Source: a virus. Taken from it: DNA of 36,943 nucleotides. How positions within the stretch are numbered: position 1 is the stretch's first letter; each line of letters begins with the position of its first letter. The notes beneath the pieces were generated by a model. That model was not told the origin of the DNA and ran no database searches. It saw only the letters and a list, made by a program, of their open reading frames with translations. The translations under genes were made by a program, and so were the position numbers. Of the stretch, positions 27,658 through 36,706 are shown one piece after another. The DNA lies in IMG/VR virus record IMGVR_UViG_3300015189_000074, positions 1 to 36,943 of that record, one strand, 5' to 3'.

Positions 27658-30600
27658 ATGGCTGTCGCCGGCAAACTCGAAGTCCAGATGTTCGCGAACA
27701 TCGCGCGCATTACCGAGGATATGACCAAGGCTCGCGGCGTGGTCGGCAGCGCCATGGCGTCCGTCACCAGTGCGGTCAATATGGCGAAGAACGCGCTCGG
27801 CGCGCTCGGCGTCGGCCTGTCGATCGGCTGGGCTGTTGGCTTCATCAAGAATTCCATCGACGCCACCGCGCGCATGAAGGATCTCGGTCAGGAAGCCGGT
27901 GTCACTGCCTCGCAGATCTCACGCTTCGAAGCGCCAGCGCGGATGGCGGGTTTGGGTCTCGATGCTGTCGCCTCAGCGATGTTCCGCATGAACAAGGCTG
28001 CAATGGAAGCGAAGGACCCGCAGACCGCCTCCGCCCAAGCGCTGCGCGCGATCGGCCTGTCGGCTGCGGAGTTGAAGGGCCTTAAGCCCGACGAGATGTT
28101 CGAGAAGATCGCTCGCGCGGCCGACAAGTACGCCATCGGCAACGAGAGGAACGCCGTCATGCAGCAGGTGTTCAGCAAATCCGGCAAGGAAATGAATCGC
28201 GTCATCGCCGAAATCGCCGATGCACACAAGCTGGTGGCCACCGCCACTGATGAAGAGGCCGAGGCGGCCGACCGGCTGGGTGACCAGCTGGTCGAGCTGC
28301 AGATGAATTCCGAGCGCGCTTGGCGCAGCATCATCGCCGAAGGTGTGCCTGCGATGAATGAAATCATCAAGGTCTTCATCGAGGGGAAAAAGCAGGGCGG
28401 ATTTTTTGCAGGCCTCTTCCAGGGCGGCATGGCCGGTGCGTCGATCGCGTTTGACAAATTGGTGACGCAGAGCCCTGCTGAGAAACTGGCCGCGATCAAC
28501 CTGGAGGCTGCCACCTTTTTGCAGTCCCAGCGCGACCTGGATAAGGTCTGGGCGAGCATGGGGATGCGCATCAATCCGCAGGGGCAAGCGGCGCAGGACA
28601 AGACCTGGGCGGAAATTCAGGCTCGCAAATTAGCGATCGAGAGTGAGATTTCGAAGTTGGACATCGCGGCGCAGGACAAGCGCGCGACTGCGCCAGGTGA
28701 CCCATCCAAGCCGGTCATCAAGTTCGACCCGGCCGCGTCACTCGCCGCCGCAGCCGGGCTCAAGACCTACGAAAACGAGGTGGTTGCACTCGAAAAGGAA
28801 TTGGCTCACCTCAACGGAACTGGTGAGATGGCCGCCTACATACTTGAACTGCAGGGCGATAAATTCAAAAACGTGACTGCGGACGCGAAAATCAACCTGG
28901 AAATCCTCAAGGAAAGAAACATCGAGCGCAAATCGGCCCTGGTGCTGATCAACCAGGAGATCGCCGACGAGCAGCGCATGATCCAGGGCTGGCAGTCGAT
29001 GAAAGACGCGGCTGACCAGTTAATCGGTTCCCAGGTGGAAACGAACCGGCAAACCGCGCTGGAAAACAGCCTCATCGGCCAGACGGCTAACGCCACCGAG
29101 TTGGCGCTGGTGGCCGAGCAGAACCGCAAGAACATCATGAAGGCGATGACGGTCGAGCAACGCCTGCTCATCACCGAACAGGGCAAGCACCTGATGGGCC
29201 TGACGGCCGAGAAGCAGATCCTCGCTGACCAGCAGAATCGCTGGGTCAATCTGACCTCCGCCGCCAGCCAGTATTTCGGCGCGATCGGCGCCGGTGTGGG
29301 CAAGCTCATTACCACGATGGTGGAGCTGGGTAAAACCGAGGAGTCGATCGCCAAGCAACGAATCGCCATCGCGAACGATCCCACGCTCGATCCGGAGAAA
29401 AAAGCGCAACTGCAACTGACGCTGATGCGCGAGGAAACCCAGCAGCGGCTGGGCGCCTACGGTGACATGGCTGATGCCGCCTCGAACTTCTTCGATAAAC
29501 AATCGCGCGGCTACAAAGCGCTGCAGGCCGTCAGCCAGGTCTTCCACGCAGCCGAGCTGGCCATGACGATCGCGGAGCTGGTACCGAAGGCCATCGGCGC
29601 GGTGCTGAACCAGGGCAACGGCGATCCCTACACGGCGTTCGGTCGCATGGCGGCCATGGCGGCGATTGTGGCGGGGCTCGGTGTGGCCATTGGGGGTGGC
29701 AGCAGCAGCGGGGGTGGGATGTCGGCCAAGGACCGCCAGGCGGCGGCCGGTACCGGTTCGATCCTGGGTAACGCGAAAGCGCAATCGGAGTCGATCAGCA
29801 AGGCGCTGCAGCTGCTGTCCAACACCTCGATCCTGGGTAACGAGCACACCGCCTCGATGATGCGATCGCTGCGCAATATCGACAACAACATCGGCGGCCT
29901 GGCGGCGATTGTGGTGCGTTCTGGCCAGCTCACCGGGACCGACGAGACCGGATACAACCTCGCCACCACCAACAATGCCAACGCCAATTCGTTCGGCGGG
30001 CCGAATCCGCTCGGGCTGCCTTCGCTGTTCAACGATCAAAAGTTTTTCAACATGGTGTTCGGCACCACCAAGCGCTCGATCGTCGATTCCGGCCTGCAGA
30101 TCAACGCCCAGACGCTCGGCCAGGCTCGCAGTGGAATTTCAGCCGATGCGTACGCCGATATCGAATCGAAGAAGAGCTCGCTCTTCGGCCTGATCAAATC
30201 CAGCCGCATCGATCCGTCGACACAGGCCTTGTCCGCCGAGATCACTAGCCAGTTCACGATGATCATCAACGGCCTGTTCGATTCCATCATGCAGGCGGCC
30301 AAGGTGTTCGGCTCGAACGAAGGCGCGATCGGGCAGATCCTCGACGCGTTCAAGATTGATTTCCAGAAGATCAGTTTCAAGGATCTCACCGGCGATGAGA
30401 TCGAGAAGCAGCTGCGCGCTATCTTCAGCAAGATCGGCGACGACATGGCGGGTGCCGCGTTTGCCGGGCTCGATCGATTCCAGAAAGTTGGCGAAGGCCT
30501 GTTCGAAACGCTGATGCGTCTCGCCCAGGAATTCACTGCCACCGACATGGTGGCCAGGATCCTCGGCAAGGATGTCAAGACCGCGTTCGGTGAGATCGGT

Positions 30601-31398
30601 TTCGCCTCGATGGGCGCACGCACCGAGCTGGTGAAGCTGTTCGGCGGCATCGAAGAGATGTCCGATTCGGTGACCAAGTTTTACGATCAGTTTTACACCG
30701 CCGCCGAGAAGAATGGATTCGCCGTCGACACGCTCACGCAGCAGCTCGATGCGCTCGGCTTCAGCGTGCCGGCGAATGCGACCGCGTTCCGCGATCTCGT
30801 CACCGCGCAGGATCTGTCCACCGAGTCCGGCCGCAAGGCCTTCGCGGCGCTGACCCAGCTGGGCCCGGCGTTCAAGCAGATCGCCGATTACGCCAAACAG
30901 TTCGACGACGCCAAAGCCACGGTCGGTACCACGATCGCGCAGGCCATTCGAGATCTCACCTTCGGCACACTCGACAGCAGCGGCCAGTACAAGATGCTGC
31001 AGACCGAGGCGCAGGCCTTGAAGGATTCGCTGGGCGGCATGACCGACGCCGGCTTGATCGCCAGCACCGTCAGCCAAATCGTCGGCCTGTCCAACCAGGC
31101 ATTCGGCATGCTCGATGCTGGCGAACAAAAGGCCAAGCTCGATGAGTTCGTTCTCGGCCTGAAGGCAACGCAGCTTGAAGCCGATACGCGTTTGTCGGAA
31201 CTGCAGAAAGAAGCCGCCGATCACGCCGCGCAGATGCTGGCCGAGCAGAAGGCGATCGCCGAGACCGAACGGGCGACAGCAGAGATGAATCGCGAGACCG
31301 CGCTGATCGAGCGCGACACGGCCAACTTGAATGCCGGCACTGCCAGGCAGGGGTTCCGCGTCGAGGTGGTTGGTGGCGGCGGCGAATCGGGAGCATAG
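27658..31398 (+). CDS. Tape measure protein
   Basis: A 1246-residue tail tape-measure protein that sets tail length and threads inside the tube. It begins 'AGKLEVQMFANIARITEDMT' and contains long helical stretches, a Gly/Ala/Ser-rich hydrophobic segment near residues 640-690 (MAAMAAIVAGLGVAIGGG) that may act in membrane passage, and a C-terminal coiled coil rich in Ala/Glu/Gln. By the rule of about 1.5 angstroms per residue the tail should be about 185 nm. ATG 27658 has GGAGAAAG upstream. The first 25 residues have a near copy at 18617. Confidence 0.95.
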   Translation: MAVAGKLEVQMFANIARITEDMTKARGVVGSAMASVTSAVNMAKNALGALGVGLSIGWAVGFIKNSIDATARMKDLGQEAGVTASQISRFEAPARMAGLGLDAVASAMFRMNKAAMEAKDPQTASAQALRAIGLSAAELKGLKPDEMFEKIARAADKYAIGNERNAVMQQVFSKSGKEMNRVIAEIADAHKLVATATDEEAEAADRLGDQLVELQMNSERAWRSIIAEGVPAMNEIIKVFIEGKKQGGFFAGLFQGGMAGASIAFDKLVTQSPAEKLAAINLEAATFLQSQRDLDKVWASMGMRINPQGQAAQDKTWAEIQARKLAIESEISKLDIAAQDKRATAPGDPSKPVIKFDPAASLAAAAGLKTYENEVVALEKELAHLNGTGEMAAYILELQGDKFKNVTADAKINLEILKERNIERKSALVLINQEIADEQRMIQGWQSMKDAADQLIGSQVETNRQTALENSLIGQTANATELALVAEQNRKNIMKAMTVEQRLLITEQGKHLMGLTAEKQILADQQNRWVNLTSAASQYFGAIGAGVGKLITTMVELGKTEESIAKQRIAIANDPTLDPEKKAQLQLTLMREETQQRLGAYGDMADAASNFFDKQSRGYKALQAVSQVFHAAELAMTIAELVPKAIGAVLNQGNGDPYTAFGRMAAMAAIVAGLGVAIGGGSSSGGGMSAKDRQAAAGTGSILGNAKAQSESISKALQLLSNTSILGNEHTASMMRSLRNIDNNIGGLAAIVVRSGQLTGTDETGYNLATTNNANANSFGGPNPLGLPSLFNDQKFFNMVFGTTKRSIVDSGLQINAQTLGQARSGISADAYADIESKKSSLFGLIKSSRIDPSTQALSAEITSQFTMIINGLFDSIMQAAKVFGSNEGAIGQILDAFKIDFQKISFKDLTGDEIEKQLRAIFSKIGDDMAGAAFAGLDRFQKVGEGLFETLMRLAQEFTATDMVARILGKDVKTAFGEIGFASMGARTELVKLFGGIEEMSDSVTKFYDQFYTAAEKNGFAVDTLTQQLDALGFSVPANATAFRDLVTAQDLSTESGRKAFAALTQLGPAFKQIADYAKQFDDAKATVGTTIAQAIRDLTFGTLDSSGQYKMLQTEAQALKDSLGGMTDAGLIASTVSQIVGLSNQAFGMLDAGEQKAKLDEFVLGLKATQLEADTRLSELQKEAADHAAQMLAEQKAIAETERATAEMNRETALIERDTANLNAGTARQGFRVEVVGGGGESGA

Positions 31399-31400
31399 CA

Positions 31401-31730
31401 GTGGCTGCGTATCCTGCCTTCAACTGCTATCCCGGTTCGGCCGCCACGCCATCGCAGAAAGCCGAGGCCTTCGTCGATGGCGCCGGCGGCCATCACACTT
31501 ACTGGCCGCAGCAAAAGAAACGCTTCACGCTGAAGCATGTCCTGACCGTCGCCGACATGGCCACGCTGCAGGCGCTGTGGGTGGCCAACAAAGAGATTCC
31601 CGTCACCTTCACCTGGTATGAAGACGGCGTCGCGTACAGCGTGAAGTTCCTCGAAGAGCCGAAGCGCGAAGGTCTCGCCGGCACCACCGAATTTCGCAAC
31701 GTCACCGTCGAGCTGGGCGAGGTCTCATGA
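31401..31730 (+). CDS. Minor tail protein
   Basis: A 109-residue protein from GTG 31401, two bases after the tape-measure stop. It shows 'GHHTYWPQQKKRFTLKHVLT', 'TLQALWVANKEIPVTFTWYE' and 'FLEEPKREGLAGTTEFRNVT', a beta-sandwich like the tail-tip proteins of lambda M type. GGGAG lies upstream of the start. It overlaps the next gene by ATGA. Confidence 0.7.
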   Translation: MAAYPAFNCYPGSAATPSQKAEAFVDGAGGHHTYWPQQKKRFTLKHVLTVADMATLQALWVANKEIPVTFTWYEDGVAYSVKFLEEPKREGLAGTTEFRNVTVELGEVS

Positions 31731-32245
31731 CGCGTACCTTATCCGCGCCGACAATCGCCAAGATCGACTCGGCCAATTGGGAGCCGGGCTTCCTGGTGCA
31801 GCTGACGCTGTCGCAGATCGTGCGTTTTTCCACGCGCGATGCGGTGACCTGGCTCGGCAATATCTATGTGCCGGCGGTGCTCGAAGTGCAGAACCTGTTG
31901 GACGATTCCAGCGGCGGAACGCTGCAGTTCCGCGATCCGACCTTGGCCATTCAATCCTTGGTGCGGGTCGAATCGTTGATCGGCAAGCCGGTCGCGATCG
32001 CGCGTTTCTATGCCGGCGCCACCGGATCCACAGATCCTTTCTGGTTCTTCAGCGGCTGCATCCAGTCGGCATCCGAAGGCACGCCGCCGCAGGTGACGAT
32101 CAACGTCTCGCGCGATGCCGCGCAGCGCAGCCTTAGCCCATCCAAGCGTATCGGCAAAGCGACCGGCTTCAACGTGATGGCGCCGGAGGGGCAGATCATC
32201 CGCTTCCGGCAGTCGTCGTTCCGTCTCGAGCGCGCGCGCACATGA
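31727..32245 (+). CDS. Tail tip / baseplate hub-associated protein
   Basis: A 172-residue protein in the place of lambda L. 'SANWEPGFLVQLTLSQIVRF', 'RDAVTWLGNIYVPAVLEVQN', 'QFRDPTLAIQSLVRVESLIG' and 'KPVAIARFYAGATGSTDPFW' have the beta structure of hub proteins (DUF2163-like). No catalytic motif is seen. It overlaps the previous gene by ATGA and the mini-cistron at 32242. Confidence 0.7.
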   Translation: MTRTLSAPTIAKIDSANWEPGFLVQLTLSQIVRFSTRDAVTWLGNIYVPAVLEVQNLLDDSSGGTLQFRDPTLAIQSLVRVESLIGKPVAIARFYAGATGSTDPFWFFSGCIQSASEGTPPQVTINVSRDAAQRSLSPSKRIGKATGFNVMAPEGQIIRFRQSSFRLERART

Positions 32246-32274
32246 AACCGCACTTGCGTCTGGTATCCCTGTGA
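32242..32274 (+). CDS. Ten-codon mini-cistron bridging hub and J-like genes
   Basis: ATG 32242 overlaps the previous stop (ATGA) and the frame MKPHLRLVSL ends with TGA 32272-32274, overlapping the GTG start of the J-like gene (GTGA). Since the GTG lacks a good ribosome site, ribosomes likely reach it by reinitiation from this short frame. Confidence 0.4.
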   Translation: MKPHLRLVSL

Positions 32275-34457
32275 ACGTCATTCTTCCCGGCGCTTCGAAC
32301 CTGCCGGTGGGTCCCTTTGTCGGCCCGGTGCGGCCTGTCGTGCGCGTGATCCCGAATGCCAGGCTGCCGATCTCGCTGCCCGGTTACGAGACGCTGGCCG
32401 ATACCGCCGGCGTGCCATCTGAACAGCAGTTCACGCTGGCCGCCGCCAACGCGCCGCTGCGATTCAGCTACGGCCTGGTGCGCATCGGTCCGCTGCTGGT
32501 CAACGCGCTGCTCGATTCAACCGGCGCGATGCTGCTGGATTGTGTGCTGGGCGAAGGCACGATCGGCGGGGTGGTCAGTACCGAGATCAACGATGTGGCG
32601 CCGCCGGCAGGCGTCACTGTCACCGTGTACGACGGCACGCAAGTGGCGGCTGATGCCGCCCTGGTGGCCGCCTGGCTGCTGCAGGGTGTGGTCTATACCG
32701 ACGTGCGACCGGGTGTCGCTTATGCGGTGATCAAGATCCCGGCCAGCGTCGACGTTTCGATCGACGAACGCTCGATCGCGTTCACCATGCAGGGCCTGAA
32801 AGTTTACGATCCGCGATCGACGCTGACCGTGTATTCGAACAACCCGGCACTGCACTTGGCCGATTTCCTCGCGAACCCGACGCGCGGCCCGGGCGAGACA
32901 ATGGACTGGGCTTCGGTTGCGGTGGTGGCCGATCGCTGCGACGAGCTGCTGGCCACAAAGAAGCGCCACACCTTCGGGCTGACGTTTGCGCAGCAGGTGC
33001 AGAAGCGCGATATCGAAGAGACGCTGCGCACCGGTGTCTGTTTTGTGGTGCGCGAAGGACCGACGACGTACCTGGTTGCCGATGCGCCTGTCGATGTTTC
33101 CACCACGCAGGCCTTCGCCGCGGCAGACTGGCAGCCGCGCGAGCTGCGATACTCGCAGCGCGATTCGGCTAATGCGCCAAATCGGATCTCGGTGCGCTAT
33201 ACGAACACCGCGGTCAAGCCCTGGGCTGAGGCCTACACCGAAGCGATCGAAACGGCGGACGTGACGGCGCAGCTGGTCGACGCGGTTGAGATGGTGGTCA
33301 ATGCGCCATTCATCCAGGATTACGCCGAAGCCATCCGGCTGCGCAATCGCTACTACGCCGAACACACGCTGGGCCTGAAGACGCTGGAATTCCCGGTGTT
33401 CGAGAAAGGTTACAAAGCCCGCCGCGGCGATGTCATCCGGCTGACCAATGATGTCGATCTGGCCGCCAAGCCGGTGAGGATCCAGCGCCTGATTGCGATG
33501 GGTGCGGCGCGCGTAAAGATCGTGGCGCAGGAATACCAGCCCGCCATGTATTCAGATGACACGCCGGCGTCGCCCACCTATCCCGGCACCACGCTGCCGT
33601 CGCCGCTGACCGTGTTGCCCGTCACCGGGCTCGCGATGGTTGAAGAGGTTTACCTTGACCAGCTGCAGACGGCTGGATCGGGCGTGGCCAGCGGAGCCAA
33701 GTACCTGTCGCGGTTTCGCTGCACCTGGACGCCGTCGCCCGATCGATACTTCGTCGATTACATCGTGCGCTTTTTCAACGGATCGCAGCTGGTGTTCGAG
33801 GGCAGCGCCAGCAGCGCTGAATACGTTTCGCCGCCTGTGCAGCAATCGTTGTCCTATTCAGTCGCGGTGCAGGCGCGTAACACGCTGGGCTTCCTGTCTG
33901 CACCGCCGACGATGGAGAGCGCGGAGGCGCTGGGCAAGCTGCTGCCGCCCGGGGACGTTCCCCTCATCAGCCAGGCAATCGAGCTCGGCGGCGAGGTGTT
34001 GCTGGCCTGGGATCCGTCGGTCGATATCGACGTTATTCGTTATGAGTGGAGATACACGCCGAACACAACGGCGGGCTCGTGGGAATCTGCCACCCTGATC
34101 GACCGTGTCGACGGCCTGCGCACCCGCTTCAAAGGGCTGCCGGTTGGCACACACCGGTTTTATGTCAAGGCGATCGATTCGGTGCCGCAGTACTCAACAA
34201 ACGCCACCTATGCCGATGTGACGGTGTCTAGTGATTCGGACGCCTATCTGCAGACAAACGAATTCGTCAACCCGACGATACCGTTTCGCATACTGGCCTA
34301 TCGCGTGGACGGCGAGCGGCATCAGCGCTGGATCACCAATTGGGACGGCACCTGGGACGCGAATTTCACGGCCGCGATGTCGACACCAACTCGATCGCGT
34401 CGTACGGATTCGCAGCATTCACTGTTTCGCGTTTTGAATCCGAGATCATCGACATAG
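32271..34457 (+). CDS. Central tail fibre / host specificity protein (J-like), frameshifted end
   Basis: This frame of 728 residues is a J-like tail-tip protein that contacts the host. The N-terminal hub region has 'SEQQFTLAAANAPLRFSYGL' near 50-69 and 'FAQQVQKRDIEETLRTGVCF' near 240-260, followed from residue about 440 by fibronectin-III-like beta domains ('GSQLVFEGSASSAEYVSPP', 'PTMESAEALGKLLPPGDVPL', 'DVIRYEWRYTPNTTAGSWES'). The last part ends unnaturally (TRSRRTDSQHSLFRV) because a one-base deletion near 34370 seems to have moved the frame. Repaired, the protein would be about 886 residues, ending at 34930. Confidence 0.85.
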   Translation: MNVILPGASNLPVGPFVGPVRPVVRVIPNARLPISLPGYETLADTAGVPSEQQFTLAAANAPLRFSYGLVRIGPLLVNALLDSTGAMLLDCVLGEGTIGGVVSTEINDVAPPAGVTVTVYDGTQVAADAALVAAWLLQGVVYTDVRPGVAYAVIKIPASVDVSIDERSIAFTMQGLKVYDPRSTLTVYSNNPALHLADFLANPTRGPGETMDWASVAVVADRCDELLATKKRHTFGLTFAQQVQKRDIEETLRTGVCFVVREGPTTYLVADAPVDVSTTQAFAAADWQPRELRYSQRDSANAPNRISVRYTNTAVKPWAEAYTEAIETADVTAQLVDAVEMVVNAPFIQDYAEAIRLRNRYYAEHTLGLKTLEFPVFEKGYKARRGDVIRLTNDVDLAAKPVRIQRLIAMGAARVKIVAQEYQPAMYSDDTPASPTYPGTTLPSPLTVLPVTGLAMVEEVYLDQLQTAGSGVASGAKYLSRFRCTWTPSPDRYFVDYIVRFFNGSQLVFEGSASSAEYVSPPVQQSLSYSVAVQARNTLGFLSAPPTMESAEALGKLLPPGDVPLISQAIELGGEVLLAWDPSVDIDVIRYEWRYTPNTTAGSWESATLIDRVDGLRTRFKGLPVGTHRFYVKAIDSVPQYSTNATYADVTVSSDSDAYLQTNEFVNPTIPFRILAYRVDGERHQRWITNWDGTWDANFTAAMSTPTRSRRTDSQHSLFRVLNPRSST

Positions 34458-34930
34458 GTGCGCCTGTGTCGGGCGACTGGGTGTACGCGCCGAACGCCGT
34501 TGACATTGGCAGCGGCGGGATGGGGACGTGGATCGTCACGGGCCTCACGTCGCCGCCGGGTACCGTGCAGTCCGGGCTCAGCTTTGTGGCGACGGCGCGT
34601 TACGTCCAGGCCTACGTCAGCGTCAATGCCGCCGGCCAGGCGTTCCATATCACGCAACCGCCTGAGCTCTCGGTCGCGGCCGTGACGCGCAAGGAATCCG
34701 CCGGGCCGGTCACCAGTTCGGCCGGCGCTGCAACCACGATCTCGCTCACGGGCAAGTATTTCAAAGTGGTGCGCATCACCATCACGCCGCTCGGCACCGT
34801 GGCGCGCATGAGCACGATCGACAACATTGTGCTCTCGCTCTCCGGTGCGAACAGTTTCGATGTGTATCTCTTTGACCAGGCCGGAACGCAGGTCGCGTCC
34901 GATTTCAATTGGGATTTTGAAGGCGTCTAA
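34340..34930 (+). pseudogene. Displaced C-terminal part of the J-like protein
   Basis: From about 34370 the reading 'RDVDTNSIASYGFAAFTVSR' and 'LSVAAVTRKESAGPVTSSAG' down to 'VASDFNWDFEGV' continues the J-like protein in the frame one base back. The fit 'NFT' then 'GRDVDTNS' would need only one base, probably a G, near 34370. There is a TTG at 34340 in frame but no ribosome-binding site, so I treat it as the tail of the gene rather than an independent one. Confidence 0.7.
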
Positions 34931-34932
34931 CT

Positions 34933-35809
34933 ATGCCCACTCCAGCATATACCCACTACGATTCGGTTAACCCGCTCGGCAGCCAGACCGGGCCGAATGT
35001 AGTAGTCAGCACGTACAACAATCTGATCGCGCTTCGCAATTCGATCCTGAGCGGCAAGATCAAGGACTTCGTGTTTGAACGCGCCAACGGCGCCGGCAGC
35101 GCGGATGACCCGCAGTTCTTTTATTGGAAAAACGCGGGTACCAGCATATGGTTCCGCGCGACCAATACCTGGACCAGCGGCGCCATCACCTCGCAGACGT
35201 GGGATTGGTCCAATGACGCCGGCGCCAGTTACGCCAGCATGCATGCCGCCGATGCCATCACCTACGATGCGGCCAAGAACATCACTGCAGCCACCATCGG
35301 TTCGAGTTTCATCATCGTCGCGCTCGAGGCGCTGGCCAAGGTCAGGAAGGCCATCACGGATCTGGCTGCGCACATCGCGCTCACCGGCGCCAGTGTGCAT
35401 GGTCTGGCCAGTATGTCCACCCAGGCGAACACGGCCGTGAACATCGATGGCGGCACCATCGACGGCACACCGATCGGCAGTGCTGTGCGAGCGGCGGCCG
35501 AGTTCACCCGCAGGCAAGAACACCTACACGCCGGGGGCGTCAGCAGGGCAAGCGGTCGACTGGGCGAACGGATCGAGCTTCCTCACTACCAACGGCACCA
35601 ACGCCTTGACGTTCTCCAACGTGCCGGCGACCGGCATGATCGCGAGCCACGTGCTCGACACGTCCAATTTCAACAACACCACCTTTCCGGCGGCGGTCAC
35701 GTGGGGCCTGGGCGGCAAACCCAGTATTGCGGGGCGCGTTGTCGTGTCCCTGATCACGCTCGATGGTGGCACCACCGTGTTCGGCGCGGTGGTCTGGCGG
35801 GCCGTCTGA
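34933..35809 (+). pseudogene. Tail fibre protein, frameshifted
   Basis: The start MPTPAYTHYDSVNPLGSQTG and 'GSSFIIVALEALAKVRKAIT' lead to 'GTPIGSAVRAAAEFT' at residue 192 (35508). The frame then turns to Arg/His-rich nonsense, and the fibre sequence 'GKNTYTPGASAGQAVDWANG', 'NALTFSNVPATGMIASHVLD' and 'LGGKPSIAGRVVVSLITLDG' continues in the frame one base ahead. A one-base insertion, or two-base deletion, near 35500-35515 explains it. The repaired protein would be about 291-292 residues and end with TGA overlapping the next ATG. Confidence 0.75.
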
Positions 35810-36573
35810 TGCTGAAAGGCATCGGAGCAAGGCTGCGCAATGCGGTGACGCTGGTCATCACGAGCACGCAGACCGGCACCTACAACTTGTTCGCGGCGGC
35901 CGGCTATCCCGGCAGCTTGCTCGACGTGTATCTCACGATCAACGCCGGCGTTGTGCTCGAGGCGGGATTGACCGGTACCGGGTTCCCTGCCGGATCCACC
36001 ATCACGATCGTCAACAATGGGCGCATCGCGGGAACCGGTGGTTATGGCGGTCCGGGTGCGGGCGTGAACAACTCTCCGTATTCGTTCATCGTTCCCAGCG
36101 CGCCAGGCGCCGGTGGCCACGCCATCGAAACGAACGTGTCGACCATCATCGACAACACCGGCGGCGAAATTTTTGGCGGTGGCGGTGGTGGCGGTTCGGG
36201 CACGGCTCACCGCTCTCCGGCTGGCGGACCTTATACCAATTACGCCGCTGCAGGCGGTGGCGGTGGTGGCCAGGGTTACAACAACGCGGCCGGTGGCGCA
36301 GGCGGATTCGCGCCCGCGTTCCACTTCGGCAATTCCGGCGCGGCGGGATCTTCCGCCGGTCCAGGCGCGCCCGGCTCGTCCTATGTCCCAGCGGGTGCGA
36401 GTGGCGACGGCGGCGGCTGGGGCGGAGCTGGCGGCACCGGTGGTTACGGCGACTGGGAATACGGCGATGCCTATCTGGGTGGCGCCGCCGGCAATGCCGT
36501 GAAAACCAACGGCGGCGGCGTGACCTGGCTCGGCGGCAACAACGGCACGCAGGTCAAAGGCCTGGCTGTTTGA
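35809..36573 (+). CDS. Glycine-rich tail fibre adhesin
   Basis: A 254-residue protein, MLKGIGARLRNAVTLVITST, with a beta start up to residue about 75 and then long glycine-rich loops such as 'GGGGGGGSGTAHRSPAGGPY', 'GGGGGGQGYNNAAGGAGGFA' and 'GDGGGWGGAGGTGGYGDWEY'. Such sequences resemble the polyglycine-helix adhesins of phages such as S16 gp38, where the loops bind host receptors. It starts by a TGATG overlap with the fibre gene. Its frame is the same as the unrepaired fibre frame, so an in-frame fusion of 546 residues would be made if the upstream shift is real. Confidence 0.8.
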   Translation: MLKGIGARLRNAVTLVITSTQTGTYNLFAAAGYPGSLLDVYLTINAGVVLEAGLTGTGFPAGSTITIVNNGRIAGTGGYGGPGAGVNNSPYSFIVPSAPGAGGHAIETNVSTIIDNTGGEIFGGGGGGGSGTAHRSPAGGPYTNYAAAGGGGGGQGYNNAAGGAGGFAPAFHFGNSGAAGSSAGPGAPGSSYVPAGASGDGGGWGGAGGTGGYGDWEYGDAYLGGAAGNAVKTNGGGVTWLGGNNGTQVKGLAV

Positions 36574-36706
36574 AACAGCAGCATTGAAGCGTTGAAAAGC
36601 AGATCCCGCCTGTCTATCCCCGTTGCGTGAAGGCCACCCCAACACGTAGCGAAAAGCAAGGGACGCGGGCGGGCGCTGCCCATTTATCAATCACGAAAGG
36701 ATCATC

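Noticed and set aside
29020-31224. Long reverse frames (339 and 361 codons) opposite the tape measure
   Set aside because: They mirror the tape-measure codons and show no domain or ribosome site.
35524-36690. 388-codon reverse frame opposite the fibre and adhesin
   Set aside because: It is the antisense of glycine-rich sequence, with low-complexity composition and no start signal.
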